Shown here piece after piece: positions 7,555 to 15,241 of a DNA stretch of 64,000 bases. The number at the start of each line of letters is the position of its first letter. The stretch's first letter is position 1. A program made the position numbers and the translations under genes. The DNA lies in contig OZ241897.1 of NCBI GenBank assembly GCA_965203535.1, positions 930,001 to 994,000 of the forward strand. Reading direction: 5' to 3'. The stretch is from JAJDTT01 sp022827025. Lineage in GTDB: Bacteria; Acidobacteriota; UBA6911; RPQK01; JAJDTT01. The notes beneath the pieces are model-generated. The model was not told where the DNA came from, searched no databases, and was given only the letters and a program-made list of their open reading frames with translations.

Positions 7555-10146
7555 TCAGTGTCCCACCACCAAGAAAGAAATTAGCAGCCAGGGCAGCAAG
7601 GCCAGACCGCCCCACATGAGATTTGTCTTCCAGCCTTTTTCGCGCGTCGGAAGCATGCAAAAGAGCGGGCCGAAAATCAGGCCCACCAGTAAGGAAACGA
7701 CGGCAATCCATTGAAAGCTCACACCGGGCTGGCCGGTCAACACGTCCCAGAAGGCGATTAGACCGCCCGCCAAAAAACTGTAAATGGCCCCGAACGCCGC
7801 CCCAAAAGGCGTAGCAAAAGATACGAACAAGGCCAGAAAGAAGAGAATGAACAGGGGGACCAGAAAGAGGTAGTTGGTCTTGACCGCCACCTCTTGGATG
7901 TTACCGGGCACCTTACCGATGACCGAACTGATCAAGACCACGGCTGCTCCGATGCCAACAGTGAGATAGCGGGCTGTCGCCAAGTGATGTCTTTCCGTGT
8001 CCTTCTTGGACCGGTTGAGAAAATCGACCATGATGACCGTAGAAACAGAGTTGATTCCAGAATCGAGACTGGACATCACAGCGGCAAACATCGCCACGAT
8101 CACCAATCCGGCCAAGCCGATCGGGAGATAGTTTGCAACGTAGTGTGGGAAAATATAGTCGGCATCTTCAATCAGGCTTTGACCGTCGGGAATGAGATGC
8201 GGGTTCACACTGAAAAAGCCAAGCAGCGCAAATCCGACTAACGCCAGGACGACGGTAATGAAGATGCCGGCCACGGAGTTGACCAAGAATGCGCGTCGTG
8301 CCGCGGTGGCGTCGCGGGTGGCCAGGTAGCGTTGAATCGCCAGTTGATCGGAGCCGGCAGTACAAATCCAGTAGATCAGGCTGTTCAGAAAGGCTCCCAC
8401 GACCGTGGCGCGCACTGCCGGGTCCAAGGAGAAAAATGGCTGAACGTCCCAGTTGGGGGCCCAGGATGTCGGAAACCAAGCGTAAAAACTACCCAGTTCA
8501 CGATTGATCAATACTATGGTGAGAACCGCTCCCCCGAAAAGAATGAAAAACTGCGTCACGTCGGTGATCACCACGGCACGCAAGCCGCCCAGTGCCGTGT
8601 AAATCACGGTAACGAATCCCGCCACGATCACGATATATGGGAGAGTTTCCAGAGGCCAACCCAACACCACGACCATGACTCGTCCCGTGAGATAAATCAT
8701 CAGGGCCATCCACACCAGCCGGGTGAGGATGAAAATGAACGAGCCCAGCAAACGGATGCGGGTTCCGAGCCGGCCTTCCAGGATCTCGTAGGCGCTAGTG
8801 ACGGGCAGGCGCACCAGATACGGAATCAGGCCGTAGCCGACAATGACATAGATAAGCGGGATCATTGCCACGCTGGCGAGAACTACGGGGCCATGTTTGA
8901 TCATCTCCCCGGGATGAGCCAGGTAGGAAACAGTACTGAGCAGAGTGGCGAAAAGGGATATGCCAATGGCAAAGGAGTTCATTTTTCGTCCACCCACGAA
9001 AAACTCCTCGGTGCTTTTCATCTTGCGCGATAGAAACCAACCGACCCCCAATACCGCAGTGCCGTAAAAAAGCATCACGGCCCAATCCAGCCAACTCAAG
9101 CCCCGATGTTGCCGGCGTTCGATGCGCAAGAGGGCGTTAGCCGCGCCGACGCGAACATCGACGTCCTCGCTCCTCAACAGGGATTCCAGCACGCCATCAT
9201 CTTGCCGATTTCCCGAAGCTCCGAGGGCTCCGCACACTTCGACTTTCTGCGCCGTGTTCCCCGTAGTGACGTATTTCAACAACTCCTGGCGAGCCTTCGA
9301 TCTACGTTCTTCAGAGGAATGGACGAAACAGGCGCCGAGGGCATAGACGCGGCTGCGGTCCTCCGAGGATTTGTCGAACGCGACTCGCTCCAATCGATCC
9401 AAGGTAGCGGGCTGGATTTTTCTCAAGTTCCGCAATGCGTAACTGGCGCTGGCGCGTCCGTCCGAAAAATCCAGAAGCCTGGTCAAGGCCACTTCGTCTT
9501 CAGCGTCCCCTGAGTTGGCCAGCGCCCACCTGGCGAAGGCACGAAAAGAACCTGTTTCCTCCCTCGCGACCCGTAGGAGTTCCGTCGGCCGTTCGGAGTA
9601 GCCCAGTTTGGCCAGCGCTTCCACGGCGTGCACTCGGTCCGCTCCTTGAACATCCAAAAAGGCGTCGCGGATTTTCCCTACGTACGCTTTGGCGGTGGCT
9701 TGGTCATTACCCTGCGCTCTGGCAAGCGCTCTCCACAACCCGATGCGATAATTGGGGCCTGCGTCTGCCAATTCCTCTTCCAGCGCTTCCTTGACTCCCG
9801 CGTAGTAGCCATTCCAGAGCAGTGCCTCCGCGGCTCGCACCTTGGTCCATTGGCGGCCTTCTTCCAAGGCTTGGCGTAGGATGAAGACCGCCTGTTCCCG
9901 ACGTTCACCCTGATGAATCAATGACTCTGCGGGCGCGGTAGCGACCCACGCCATGGACAGGACGAAGCTCAGCCAGACGACCCGGAGCAGCAAATAAACG
10001 GGCACTATGCCGAAAACTTCGGAGAAGCGTACTCCTCCGTGGGGCTTGGACGTTTCGTCGCTCCTGTCAGAGAGACAAGGTGGTATGGGTATACGGAATC
10101 TTGAATTTATGATGTCGCGGTAGCAGGAAATTGCCGGTTTGCTCAC
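7555..10146 (-). CDS. HEAT-repeat/sodium:solute symporter fusion protein
   Basis: An 863-aa protein in two parts. Residues ~50-75 are a hydrophobic, signal-like segment. Residues ~75-345 are helical repeats of HEAT/armadillo type (for example RVHAVEALAKLGY, RVYALGACF, DVRVGAANALLRI). Residues ~352-863 are a complete sodium:solute symporter (SSS) with about 13 membrane segments, containing EEFFVGGRKMNSFAIGISLFATLLSTVSYLAHPGE and a GLAGLVIVAMFAAVMSSLDSGINS segment typical of SSS transmembrane helix 8. SSS transporters import sugars, sialic acid, amino acids or carboxylates with Na+. If the first hydrophobic segment is a signal, the HEAT part would lie in the periplasm. The true start is uncertain; GGAGGAG near 10035 could serve a later start. 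Context suggests a sugar-acid substrate. Confidence 0.85.
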   Translation of the reverse strand: MSKPAISCYRDIINSRFRIPIPPCLSDRSDETSKPHGGVRFSEVFGIVPVYLLLRVVWLSFVLSMAWVATAPAESLIHQGERREQAVFILRQALEEGRQWTKVRAAEALLWNGYYAGVKEALEEELADAGPNYRIGLWRALARAQGNDQATAKAYVGKIRDAFLDVQGADRVHAVEALAKLGYSERPTELLRVAREETGSFRAFARWALANSGDAEDEVALTRLLDFSDGRASASYALRNLRKIQPATLDRLERVAFDKSSEDRSRVYALGACFVHSSEERRSKARQELLKYVTTGNTAQKVEVCGALGASGNRQDDGVLESLLRSEDVDVRVGAANALLRIERRQHRGLSWLDWAVMLFYGTAVLGVGWFLSRKMKSTEEFFVGGRKMNSFAIGISLFATLLSTVSYLAHPGEMIKHGPVVLASVAMIPLIYVIVGYGLIPYLVRLPVTSAYEILEGRLGTRIRLLGSFIFILTRLVWMALMIYLTGRVMVVVLGWPLETLPYIVIVAGFVTVIYTALGGLRAVVITDVTQFFILFGGAVLTIVLINRELGSFYAWFPTSWAPNWDVQPFFSLDPAVRATVVGAFLNSLIYWICTAGSDQLAIQRYLATRDATAARRAFLVNSVAGIFITVVLALVGFALLGFFSVNPHLIPDGQSLIEDADYIFPHYVANYLPIGLAGLVIVAMFAAVMSSLDSGINSVSTVIMVDFLNRSKKDTERHHLATARYLTVGIGAAVVLISSVIGKVPGNIQEVAVKTNYLFLVPLFILFFLALFVSFATPFGAAFGAIYSFLAGGLIAFWDVLTGQPGVSFQWIAVVSLLVGLIFGPLFCMLPTREKGWKTNLMWGGLALLPWLLISFLVVGH

Positions 10147-10440
10147 ACCTCATCCACATTGAATCCGGCGCATAGGATAGGCATTGCGCTGCGTCACGGT
10201 CTCAGGACGACCCGCACTCCTGTCGAAATCCAACCGGAGAAACATTATAACTTATATCTATCGGGCTTAGAAACTTCAGCAGTCGTAAAAGTGATGATGT
10301 CACCGTGTCATGAATTTCTTCGGACTTTCTCCATTTCGGCTACTTTCATGGTGACGAAACTCGGAGCTTTACCGCCGAGGAAATCGAAACTATCCTTGTC
10401 CCGAACGCAACCCGACCCCTGACCCTGGTCTGACCCGGCA
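10147..10440. other. Intergenic region, no gene supported
   Basis: About 290 bp between the divergent symporter and amidohydrolase genes. The part around 10240-10300 is A/T-rich and may hold promoters, but I cannot fix -35/-10 pairs. The short frames here have no recognisable start or domain. One (10320-10435) reads like a possible gene fragment but matches nothing I know. Confidence 0.4.
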
Positions 10441-12036
10441 ATGCCACCCGAACTGATCATCGCCAACGGGACCCTGCTGGACGGGACCGGCGCCCCGCCG
10501 AGACCCGGCGACGTGGCGGTTTCCCAGGGCAAGATTTCAGACGTCGGGAATATTGGACCCGTAGCGGACGTCCCCCGGATCGACGCCGCCGGCCTCTACG
10601 TCGCGCCCGGTTTCATCGACATCCACAGCCACTCGGACTACTCCCTGGTGGTGGACCCGCGGGCGGTCAGCGCCGTCAGCCAGGGGGTGACCCTGGAGGT
10701 GATCGGTAACTGCGGCCACGGCTGCGCGCCGGTGGAGAGCGTGGAACTGGCGGCCAGCAACATCTACGGCTACCAGTCCACCCTGGGCATCCCCTGGAAG
10801 ACCATGGCCCAGTACCTGGACCGCCTGGAGTCCCTCGAACCGGCCCTCAATGTCGCCACCTTGGCCGCCAACGGCAACCTCCGCCTGGCGACGCTGGGCC
10901 TGGCGGACCGCCCCGCCGACTCCGGAGAGTTGAGGCAGATGGAGAAACTGCTCTCCCAGGCCTTGGAAGAAGGGGCGTTCGGATACTCCACGGGGCTGGA
11001 GTACAACTGCGAACAGGGCGCCAGCGAAGAGGAAGTGGCGGCCCTGTGCCGCGTGGCCCGGAAGGCGGGCGGCTTCTACGCCACCCACACCCGAAACCGG
11101 GCGGGCGAGGCCCGGGAGACCATCTCCGAGGCGATCCGGACCGCGGCGGCGGCTCGGATCCCGCTGCAGATCTCACACATCGCCACCGTGGCCCGGCTGG
11201 ATTCCGACAGCCACTGGGCGGTCCGGCAGGCTCTCGACCAGGTGGAGGAGGCCCGGGCCCGCGGCCAGGACGTCACCTTCGACCAGCACACCCGCATCTT
11301 CGGCACCACCAATCTCAGCACCATGCTCCCCCAATGGGCGCTGGAGGGAGGCGCCGGGGCCATCGCCGAACGGCTCAAGGATTCCCGGATCCGCAAGGAG
11401 ATGAGCCGACACCACAGCATCATCGTCTCTCTGGCCCAGCAGGACTGGAACCGCATCGTGGTCTTCCACAGCCGTGCGCTGCCGGAGATCTCCCAGAAGA
11501 GCCTGGCCGAGATCGCCGAGACCTGGAACCTGGACATTTTCGACACGGTCTGCGAGATCCTGCTCGCCGAGATCGACGACCTGCACGCCACCATGGTCAT
11601 CTGCTTCGCCTACCAGGAAGCGGACCTCCACCTGCCCTTCGCCAGTCCCCACTGCATGCCCGGCTCCGATGCCATCGCGCTGGCCCCGGACGGCCCGCTG
11701 AAAAACGAGACCTTTCACGGCGCCTACACCTGGGCCGGCTACTTCTACCGCACCTTCGTCCGGGACAAGGGGCTGCTCACACCCCAGGAAGCCGTGCGCC
11801 GCATGACCTCATTTCCGGCCGCGCGCCTGGGTCTCACGGACCGGGGCACGATCCGGAAGGGAAACTGGGCCGACCTGGCCATCTTCGACCCCGAGGCGTT
11901 CACCGACTGCGGTACGACCTTCGATCCGAACCGGGTCTGCGGGGGCATGGTCCATGTGCTGGTCAACGGAACGCCGGTCCTGGAGTCGGGACGGCTCACC
12001 GGGGCCAGGCCGGGACAGGTGTTGCGCAGCCGGTAG
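10441..12036 (+). CDS. N-acyl-D-amino-acid deacylase family amidohydrolase
   Basis: A 531-aa amidohydrolase-superfamily enzyme of the D-aminoacylase group. Metal and catalytic residues fall at the family's spacing: H62 and H64 (DIHSHSD), C91 (GNCG), H216 (THTRN), H246 (ISH) and D410 (PGSD). The reference D-aminoacylase uses H67, H69, C96, H220, H250 and D366, so the N-terminal set matches closely and the last Asp is displaced by an insertion. The enzyme would cleave N-acyl-D-amino acids to D-amino acid plus carboxylate; related proteins act on dihydropyrimidine-like or lactam substrates. There is no signal peptide, so it is cytosolic. ATG 10441 has no clear Shine-Dalgarno. Base composition is clearly more G+C-rich than in the genes before it. 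Confidence 0.85.
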   Translation: MPPELIIANGTLLDGTGAPPRPGDVAVSQGKISDVGNIGPVADVPRIDAAGLYVAPGFIDIHSHSDYSLVVDPRAVSAVSQGVTLEVIGNCGHGCAPVESVELAASNIYGYQSTLGIPWKTMAQYLDRLESLEPALNVATLAANGNLRLATLGLADRPADSGELRQMEKLLSQALEEGAFGYSTGLEYNCEQGASEEEVAALCRVARKAGGFYATHTRNRAGEARETISEAIRTAAAARIPLQISHIATVARLDSDSHWAVRQALDQVEEARARGQDVTFDQHTRIFGTTNLSTMLPQWALEGGAGAIAERLKDSRIRKEMSRHHSIIVSLAQQDWNRIVVFHSRALPEISQKSLAEIAETWNLDIFDTVCEILLAEIDDLHATMVICFAYQEADLHLPFASPHCMPGSDAIALAPDGPLKNETFHGAYTWAGYFYRTFVRDKGLLTPQEAVRRMTSFPAARLGLTDRGTIRKGNWADLAIFDPEAFTDCGTTFDPNRVCGGMVHVLVNGTPVLESGRLTGARPGQVLRSR

Positions 12037-12073
12037 GGTCGCCTCCCGCATAGGGCAGTCCCGGGAATCCGAT

Positions 12074-14596
12074 TTAGAAAGACATGAACCGGGAGTCGGG
12101 AAACGGCTCGATCAGTTCGTCCGCGGCGGGTTCTGCGTGGCGGATCTGGAAGGCGTAGAGGTCTCCCTGCCGGAGATAGAACCGCAGGCGCACGGGACGG
12201 CCGGCCAACTCTCCCAGGTCTTTGCGATGCCTCCAACGAACCGGCTGTTGGACACCGTCGAAGCTGGCGAGAGCGCAGTCCGCCTGAGTGTACCCCTCAA
12301 GGGGAGTCCCCTCGGCATCCAACACCTCCACCTTCAGATCTCCGCGAGGCACCTCGGCGTTGACCGTAAGGAGCCTGCCCTGGAAGACCAGGGGGTGGGT
12401 CGTCAGGACCCCCACGTCCCGCCTGGCTCTCCGGGAGACGAAACCGTTGGTCCGGAACTCGGCCAGACCGGGCCAGATCCGGTAGTCGGGGCTCCTGGCA
12501 AGGAATGACTCGGGCGTCTCTCCGGTATTGGCGGTCAAATCCGCCCAGAAACGGCTTTTGGCATCTTCAACCGTGCCATGAGTGCCCCGTCTCCAGCTCC
12601 AACCCGAGGGCATCAGAGACCAGGAGAAACCTTTCGTCGAGGGCGGCGCCAGATACGGACGTTCCACGAAAGTCTCGTCGGCAACCAGATCTTGAGCGTC
12701 CTTCCCCCCCATGCCGCTGTACAAGCCGGAGAGTTTTTCGCGAATCCAGGCGTGGAAATGGAGGTAGTTGCCCCCGTGATAGAAGATGCGGGTTCGCCCG
12801 CCCTGCCGGTGCCAGCCGGTCGGCATGTAGACGACGCCCCAGTCGAAGGACCCCGGCGGGCCGTTGGCCAGCCATGCCTGTTCTCCACCCGGCCGCTCCC
12901 AGTGGATGCCGTTGCGGCTCACCCAGAGTTGCAGATCCAAGTGCTGGGTGCGGACGTTGTAGCGGGGGAAAAATCCCACGTATGAGTCCCCCAGCCGTCG
13001 CACGCGGAAGCCGTAGTTATGGAGATTGGGATCGGAAACGTCGGGAACCCAGATGTATCGGGCCTCCCAGTTGATGCCGTCCCGGGTGGCGTGACGGGCC
13101 AGGGTCCGGGCCTTGGTGGAGTTGTCGTACCGGATCCGGCCGCGCCCCCGGTTGGGGGGACCCGGAGAAGTATAGGCCACGAACTCTCCGGTCGCGCCGT
13201 CGTAGCCCATGGCCGCCGAGGTGTCGCCGGAGACGGACATGGTTTCGGTGCCGCCCTGTCCCAATCCGAACACGGGGGTGGGACTGGTGACGTAGCTCTT
13301 CCCGTCCGGGTCCCAGACCACCAGGTAGTAGCCGCGGCGGAGGGCCCACCGGTCGCTGGTCTGCTGTCCGGTGAAGAGCCACAGGCGGGCCCCGCGCAGA
13401 TCCGGGTTTCCGCGGCGCGCGTAGTCCCAGACACCGGCGAAAACGGGAAAGAGATCCCCCGGCTTGGTCACGTTCAACCCGGCCAGGATGTTGTTGGCTC
13501 GCGAGCCGTCGAATTCCACCCGGCCCAGGTCCGGCTTGGTCCAGGTGAGAAGGTCCCGGGAGACGGCCAGCATGTGATAGCGGGTCTGGTCGTAGTTGAC
13601 GTGGCGGTAGGTCAACTCGTAGCGATTCTCCTCCGGATTGTAGCGGGCCGAGTTGTCCAACAGGATGGAGTGGCCTTCGTAGGGGCGGTCGGGTGAGAGG
13701 ATGGGTCCGTCCGTTACCTTTCGCGCCGGGTGAAACACTTTCCGGAGACCACGCGACTCCGCTACCAGGTAGTCGTCTACCAGAAGTTGTGGTCCATCCC
13801 CGATCTTGGCCGCATCGCCCACGCGCGGCACCGGTCCGTTTCGAAACAGTTGGAGAGTTCTGGCCACCCCGTCCGGGGACACCACGCCGTCCAGCAGGAA
13901 CCGGACACGGGCCCGATAGGTTCCCGGCAAGAGATTTTCCAGGGAGAAGGCCACGCGGGTGTTGCGTCGCGTCAGTGACACCCGAACGGGCTCGGTGACC
14001 CGTTGCCCGGTCAGTGGCTCCACCAGGTCCACCACCGCCGGAAGTTCGTCCGTCAGGGCGCCCGGGAGCAGTTTCAGATCCAGGCCCGCCTGGGCGTCGT
14101 CGATGTACAGGAGCCGATCCAGGTCGGCCCAGATCCATTCCTGGGGCGGAAGTCGAAACAGGGTCCGGAAGAGGATTTTTTCCGTGACCCGATCCCAGCC
14201 TGAGATCCTGAGGGTGTACTCCCCGGGATAGAACTGCTTTGGCCGATGCAGCCAGGGACCGTGTCCCAACAGAGGTCCGAGGCCGAAACTCACCTGGCGG
14301 GGACCGTCCGAGGCTTCAAGGTACCGCTCCTGGCGATTCGATCCTCCGTTGGGAAAAGTCAGATCGGCGCGAACCAGGAGCGCCGGGGACGGACCCAACT
14401 GGAATTGAACGGCGTGGTCCAGATCCCCCTCGAACGCCAATGAAAAGCCGGAAGCCAACTCGGACGGCGGAGCCGCGCCCTCCAGGTAGGAATCGAGTGG
14501 GACGCCGGCTTCGGCAGCCGGAAGGCCGAAAGCCGCAATCATCAAGAAGAGTGTCAATACCAGATTCAAAACTCCAAAGCCCGAAGAAGTTTTCAT
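12074..14596 (-). CDS. Secreted beta-propeller protein (GH32/GH43-like), function unknown
   Basis: An 840-aa exported protein. Residues 1-30 are a Sec signal peptide (VLNLVLTLFLMIAAFGLPAAEAG). Residues ~40-255 look like beta-sandwich modules. From ~275, LLVDDYLVAESRGLRKVFHPA opens a five-bladed-propeller-like domain of the kind seen in planctomycete and acidobacterial proteins annotated as GH32/GH43-related, with blade motifs such as SRDLLTWTKPDLG and SRNGIHWERPGG. The last ~100 residues resemble a carbohydrate-binding beta-sandwich. Likely role: binding or hydrolysis of an extracellular glycan. I could not confirm a catalytic Asp/Glu set, so a pure binding role is possible. It converges with the upstream amidohydrolase gene, 37 bp apart. 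Confidence 0.6.
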   Translation of the reverse strand: MKTSSGFGVLNLVLTLFLMIAAFGLPAAEAGVPLDSYLEGAAPPSELASGFSLAFEGDLDHAVQFQLGPSPALLVRADLTFPNGGSNRQERYLEASDGPRQVSFGLGPLLGHGPWLHRPKQFYPGEYTLRISGWDRVTEKILFRTLFRLPPQEWIWADLDRLLYIDDAQAGLDLKLLPGALTDELPAVVDLVEPLTGQRVTEPVRVSLTRRNTRVAFSLENLLPGTYRARVRFLLDGVVSPDGVARTLQLFRNGPVPRVGDAAKIGDGPQLLVDDYLVAESRGLRKVFHPARKVTDGPILSPDRPYEGHSILLDNSARYNPEENRYELTYRHVNYDQTRYHMLAVSRDLLTWTKPDLGRVEFDGSRANNILAGLNVTKPGDLFPVFAGVWDYARRGNPDLRGARLWLFTGQQTSDRWALRRGYYLVVWDPDGKSYVTSPTPVFGLGQGGTETMSVSGDTSAAMGYDGATGEFVAYTSPGPPNRGRGRIRYDNSTKARTLARHATRDGINWEARYIWVPDVSDPNLHNYGFRVRRLGDSYVGFFPRYNVRTQHLDLQLWVSRNGIHWERPGGEQAWLANGPPGSFDWGVVYMPTGWHRQGGRTRIFYHGGNYLHFHAWIREKLSGLYSGMGGKDAQDLVADETFVERPYLAPPSTKGFSWSLMPSGWSWRRGTHGTVEDAKSRFWADLTANTGETPESFLARSPDYRIWPGLAEFRTNGFVSRRARRDVGVLTTHPLVFQGRLLTVNAEVPRGDLKVEVLDAEGTPLEGYTQADCALASFDGVQQPVRWRHRKDLGELAGRPVRLRFYLRQGDLYAFQIRHAEPAADELIEPFPDSRFMSF

Positions 14597-14753
14597 TTAC
14601 AGACCCCGATCTTCAGTTCCAATTTCCGAATTCCCTGGTTGCCCGTCGCCACCGTAGCCTTTGAGCCAGCTTCAATCCATGTCCGCATTGTCCCCGGAAG
14701 CGAGTCCAAACTGCAATTCGAACCGGACCATGCCAAGAGTGATCCCAATGATC

Positions 14754-14834
14754 ATGCGAAACCGGTTCCTGCTCGCGGCGTTCCTGATGATCGGCCTGAT
14801 TCTGATCTTCTTTGAAACTTCCCATCCCCGATGA
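14754..14834 (+). CDS. Possible 26-aa single-span membrane peptide or gene remnant
   Basis: ATG at 14754 opens a 26-codon frame: a basic start (MRNR), then a strongly hydrophobic run (FLLAAFLMIGLILIFF) and a polar tail (ETSHPR). An in-frame ATG at 14748 would add two residues. It could be a small membrane protein, or the signal peptide of a lost exported gene, since its stop codon lies right at the edge of the palindromic repeat island. There is only a weak AAGAG upstream. Confidence 0.3.
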   Translation: MRNRFLLAAFLMIGLILIFFETSHPR

Positions 14835-14835
14835 C

Positions 14836-15175
14836 CGTAGGGGCACCCCTTGTGGGTGCCCTGCGGGGTCGCATCGTTCCCCGGCTGAGTCGCCGCTCCA
14901 CGTCGCAATTCCCGGCGCCCGGAAGGACGCCGGTCCCAGTCGGCGACTAGAAAGTCGCCGCTCCACCCGCCCGGTTTCTCGCGGGATCATGCCGGAGGCC
15001 CGGCGGTGGGGGACTTCTGAGAAAACATGGGGCACCCGGAGGGGGGACATTCTTGTCCCCCTCTTCGCTGCGGTTGCTTTCGCTGGTCTCCGCTGGGGCC
15101 GGAGTTGGGAGAATAGGAGGGGGGACTTTCCAGTCCCCCCGGGGGAGTGGGGGTAGGAAAACCCCCACTCCTTTT
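14836..15175. repeat. Island of short palindromic repeats
   Basis: A chain of perfect or near-perfect hairpins. 14841-14861: GGGCACCC, loop CTTGT, GGGTGCCC. 14941-14960: CGGCGACT, AGAA, AGTCGCCG. 15042-15061: GGGGGACA, TTCT, TGTCCCCC. 15119-15139: an eight- to nine-base stem around TTCC. 15145-15171: GGAGTGGGGGT against AACCCCCACTCC. Segment 14913-14945 recurs inverted at 52691-52723 with 31 of 33 bases identical. Relatives of the first hairpin lie at 27932-27952 and 29737-29760. This looks like a REP/BIME-type dispersed repeat family. The open frames across it are by-products of the repeats. Confidence 0.75.
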
Positions 15176-15241
15176 CACGCAGGATTTCGCCGGACCGGGG
15201 CCGGTGGAGGAGTTCCTATCGTTTCAACGACTCGACGCACA

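Noticed and set aside
14613..15175. Several overlapping frames in the repeat island (for example 14613-15050 and 14947-15168)
   Set aside because: They are translations of palindromic repeats with no start signals or domains.
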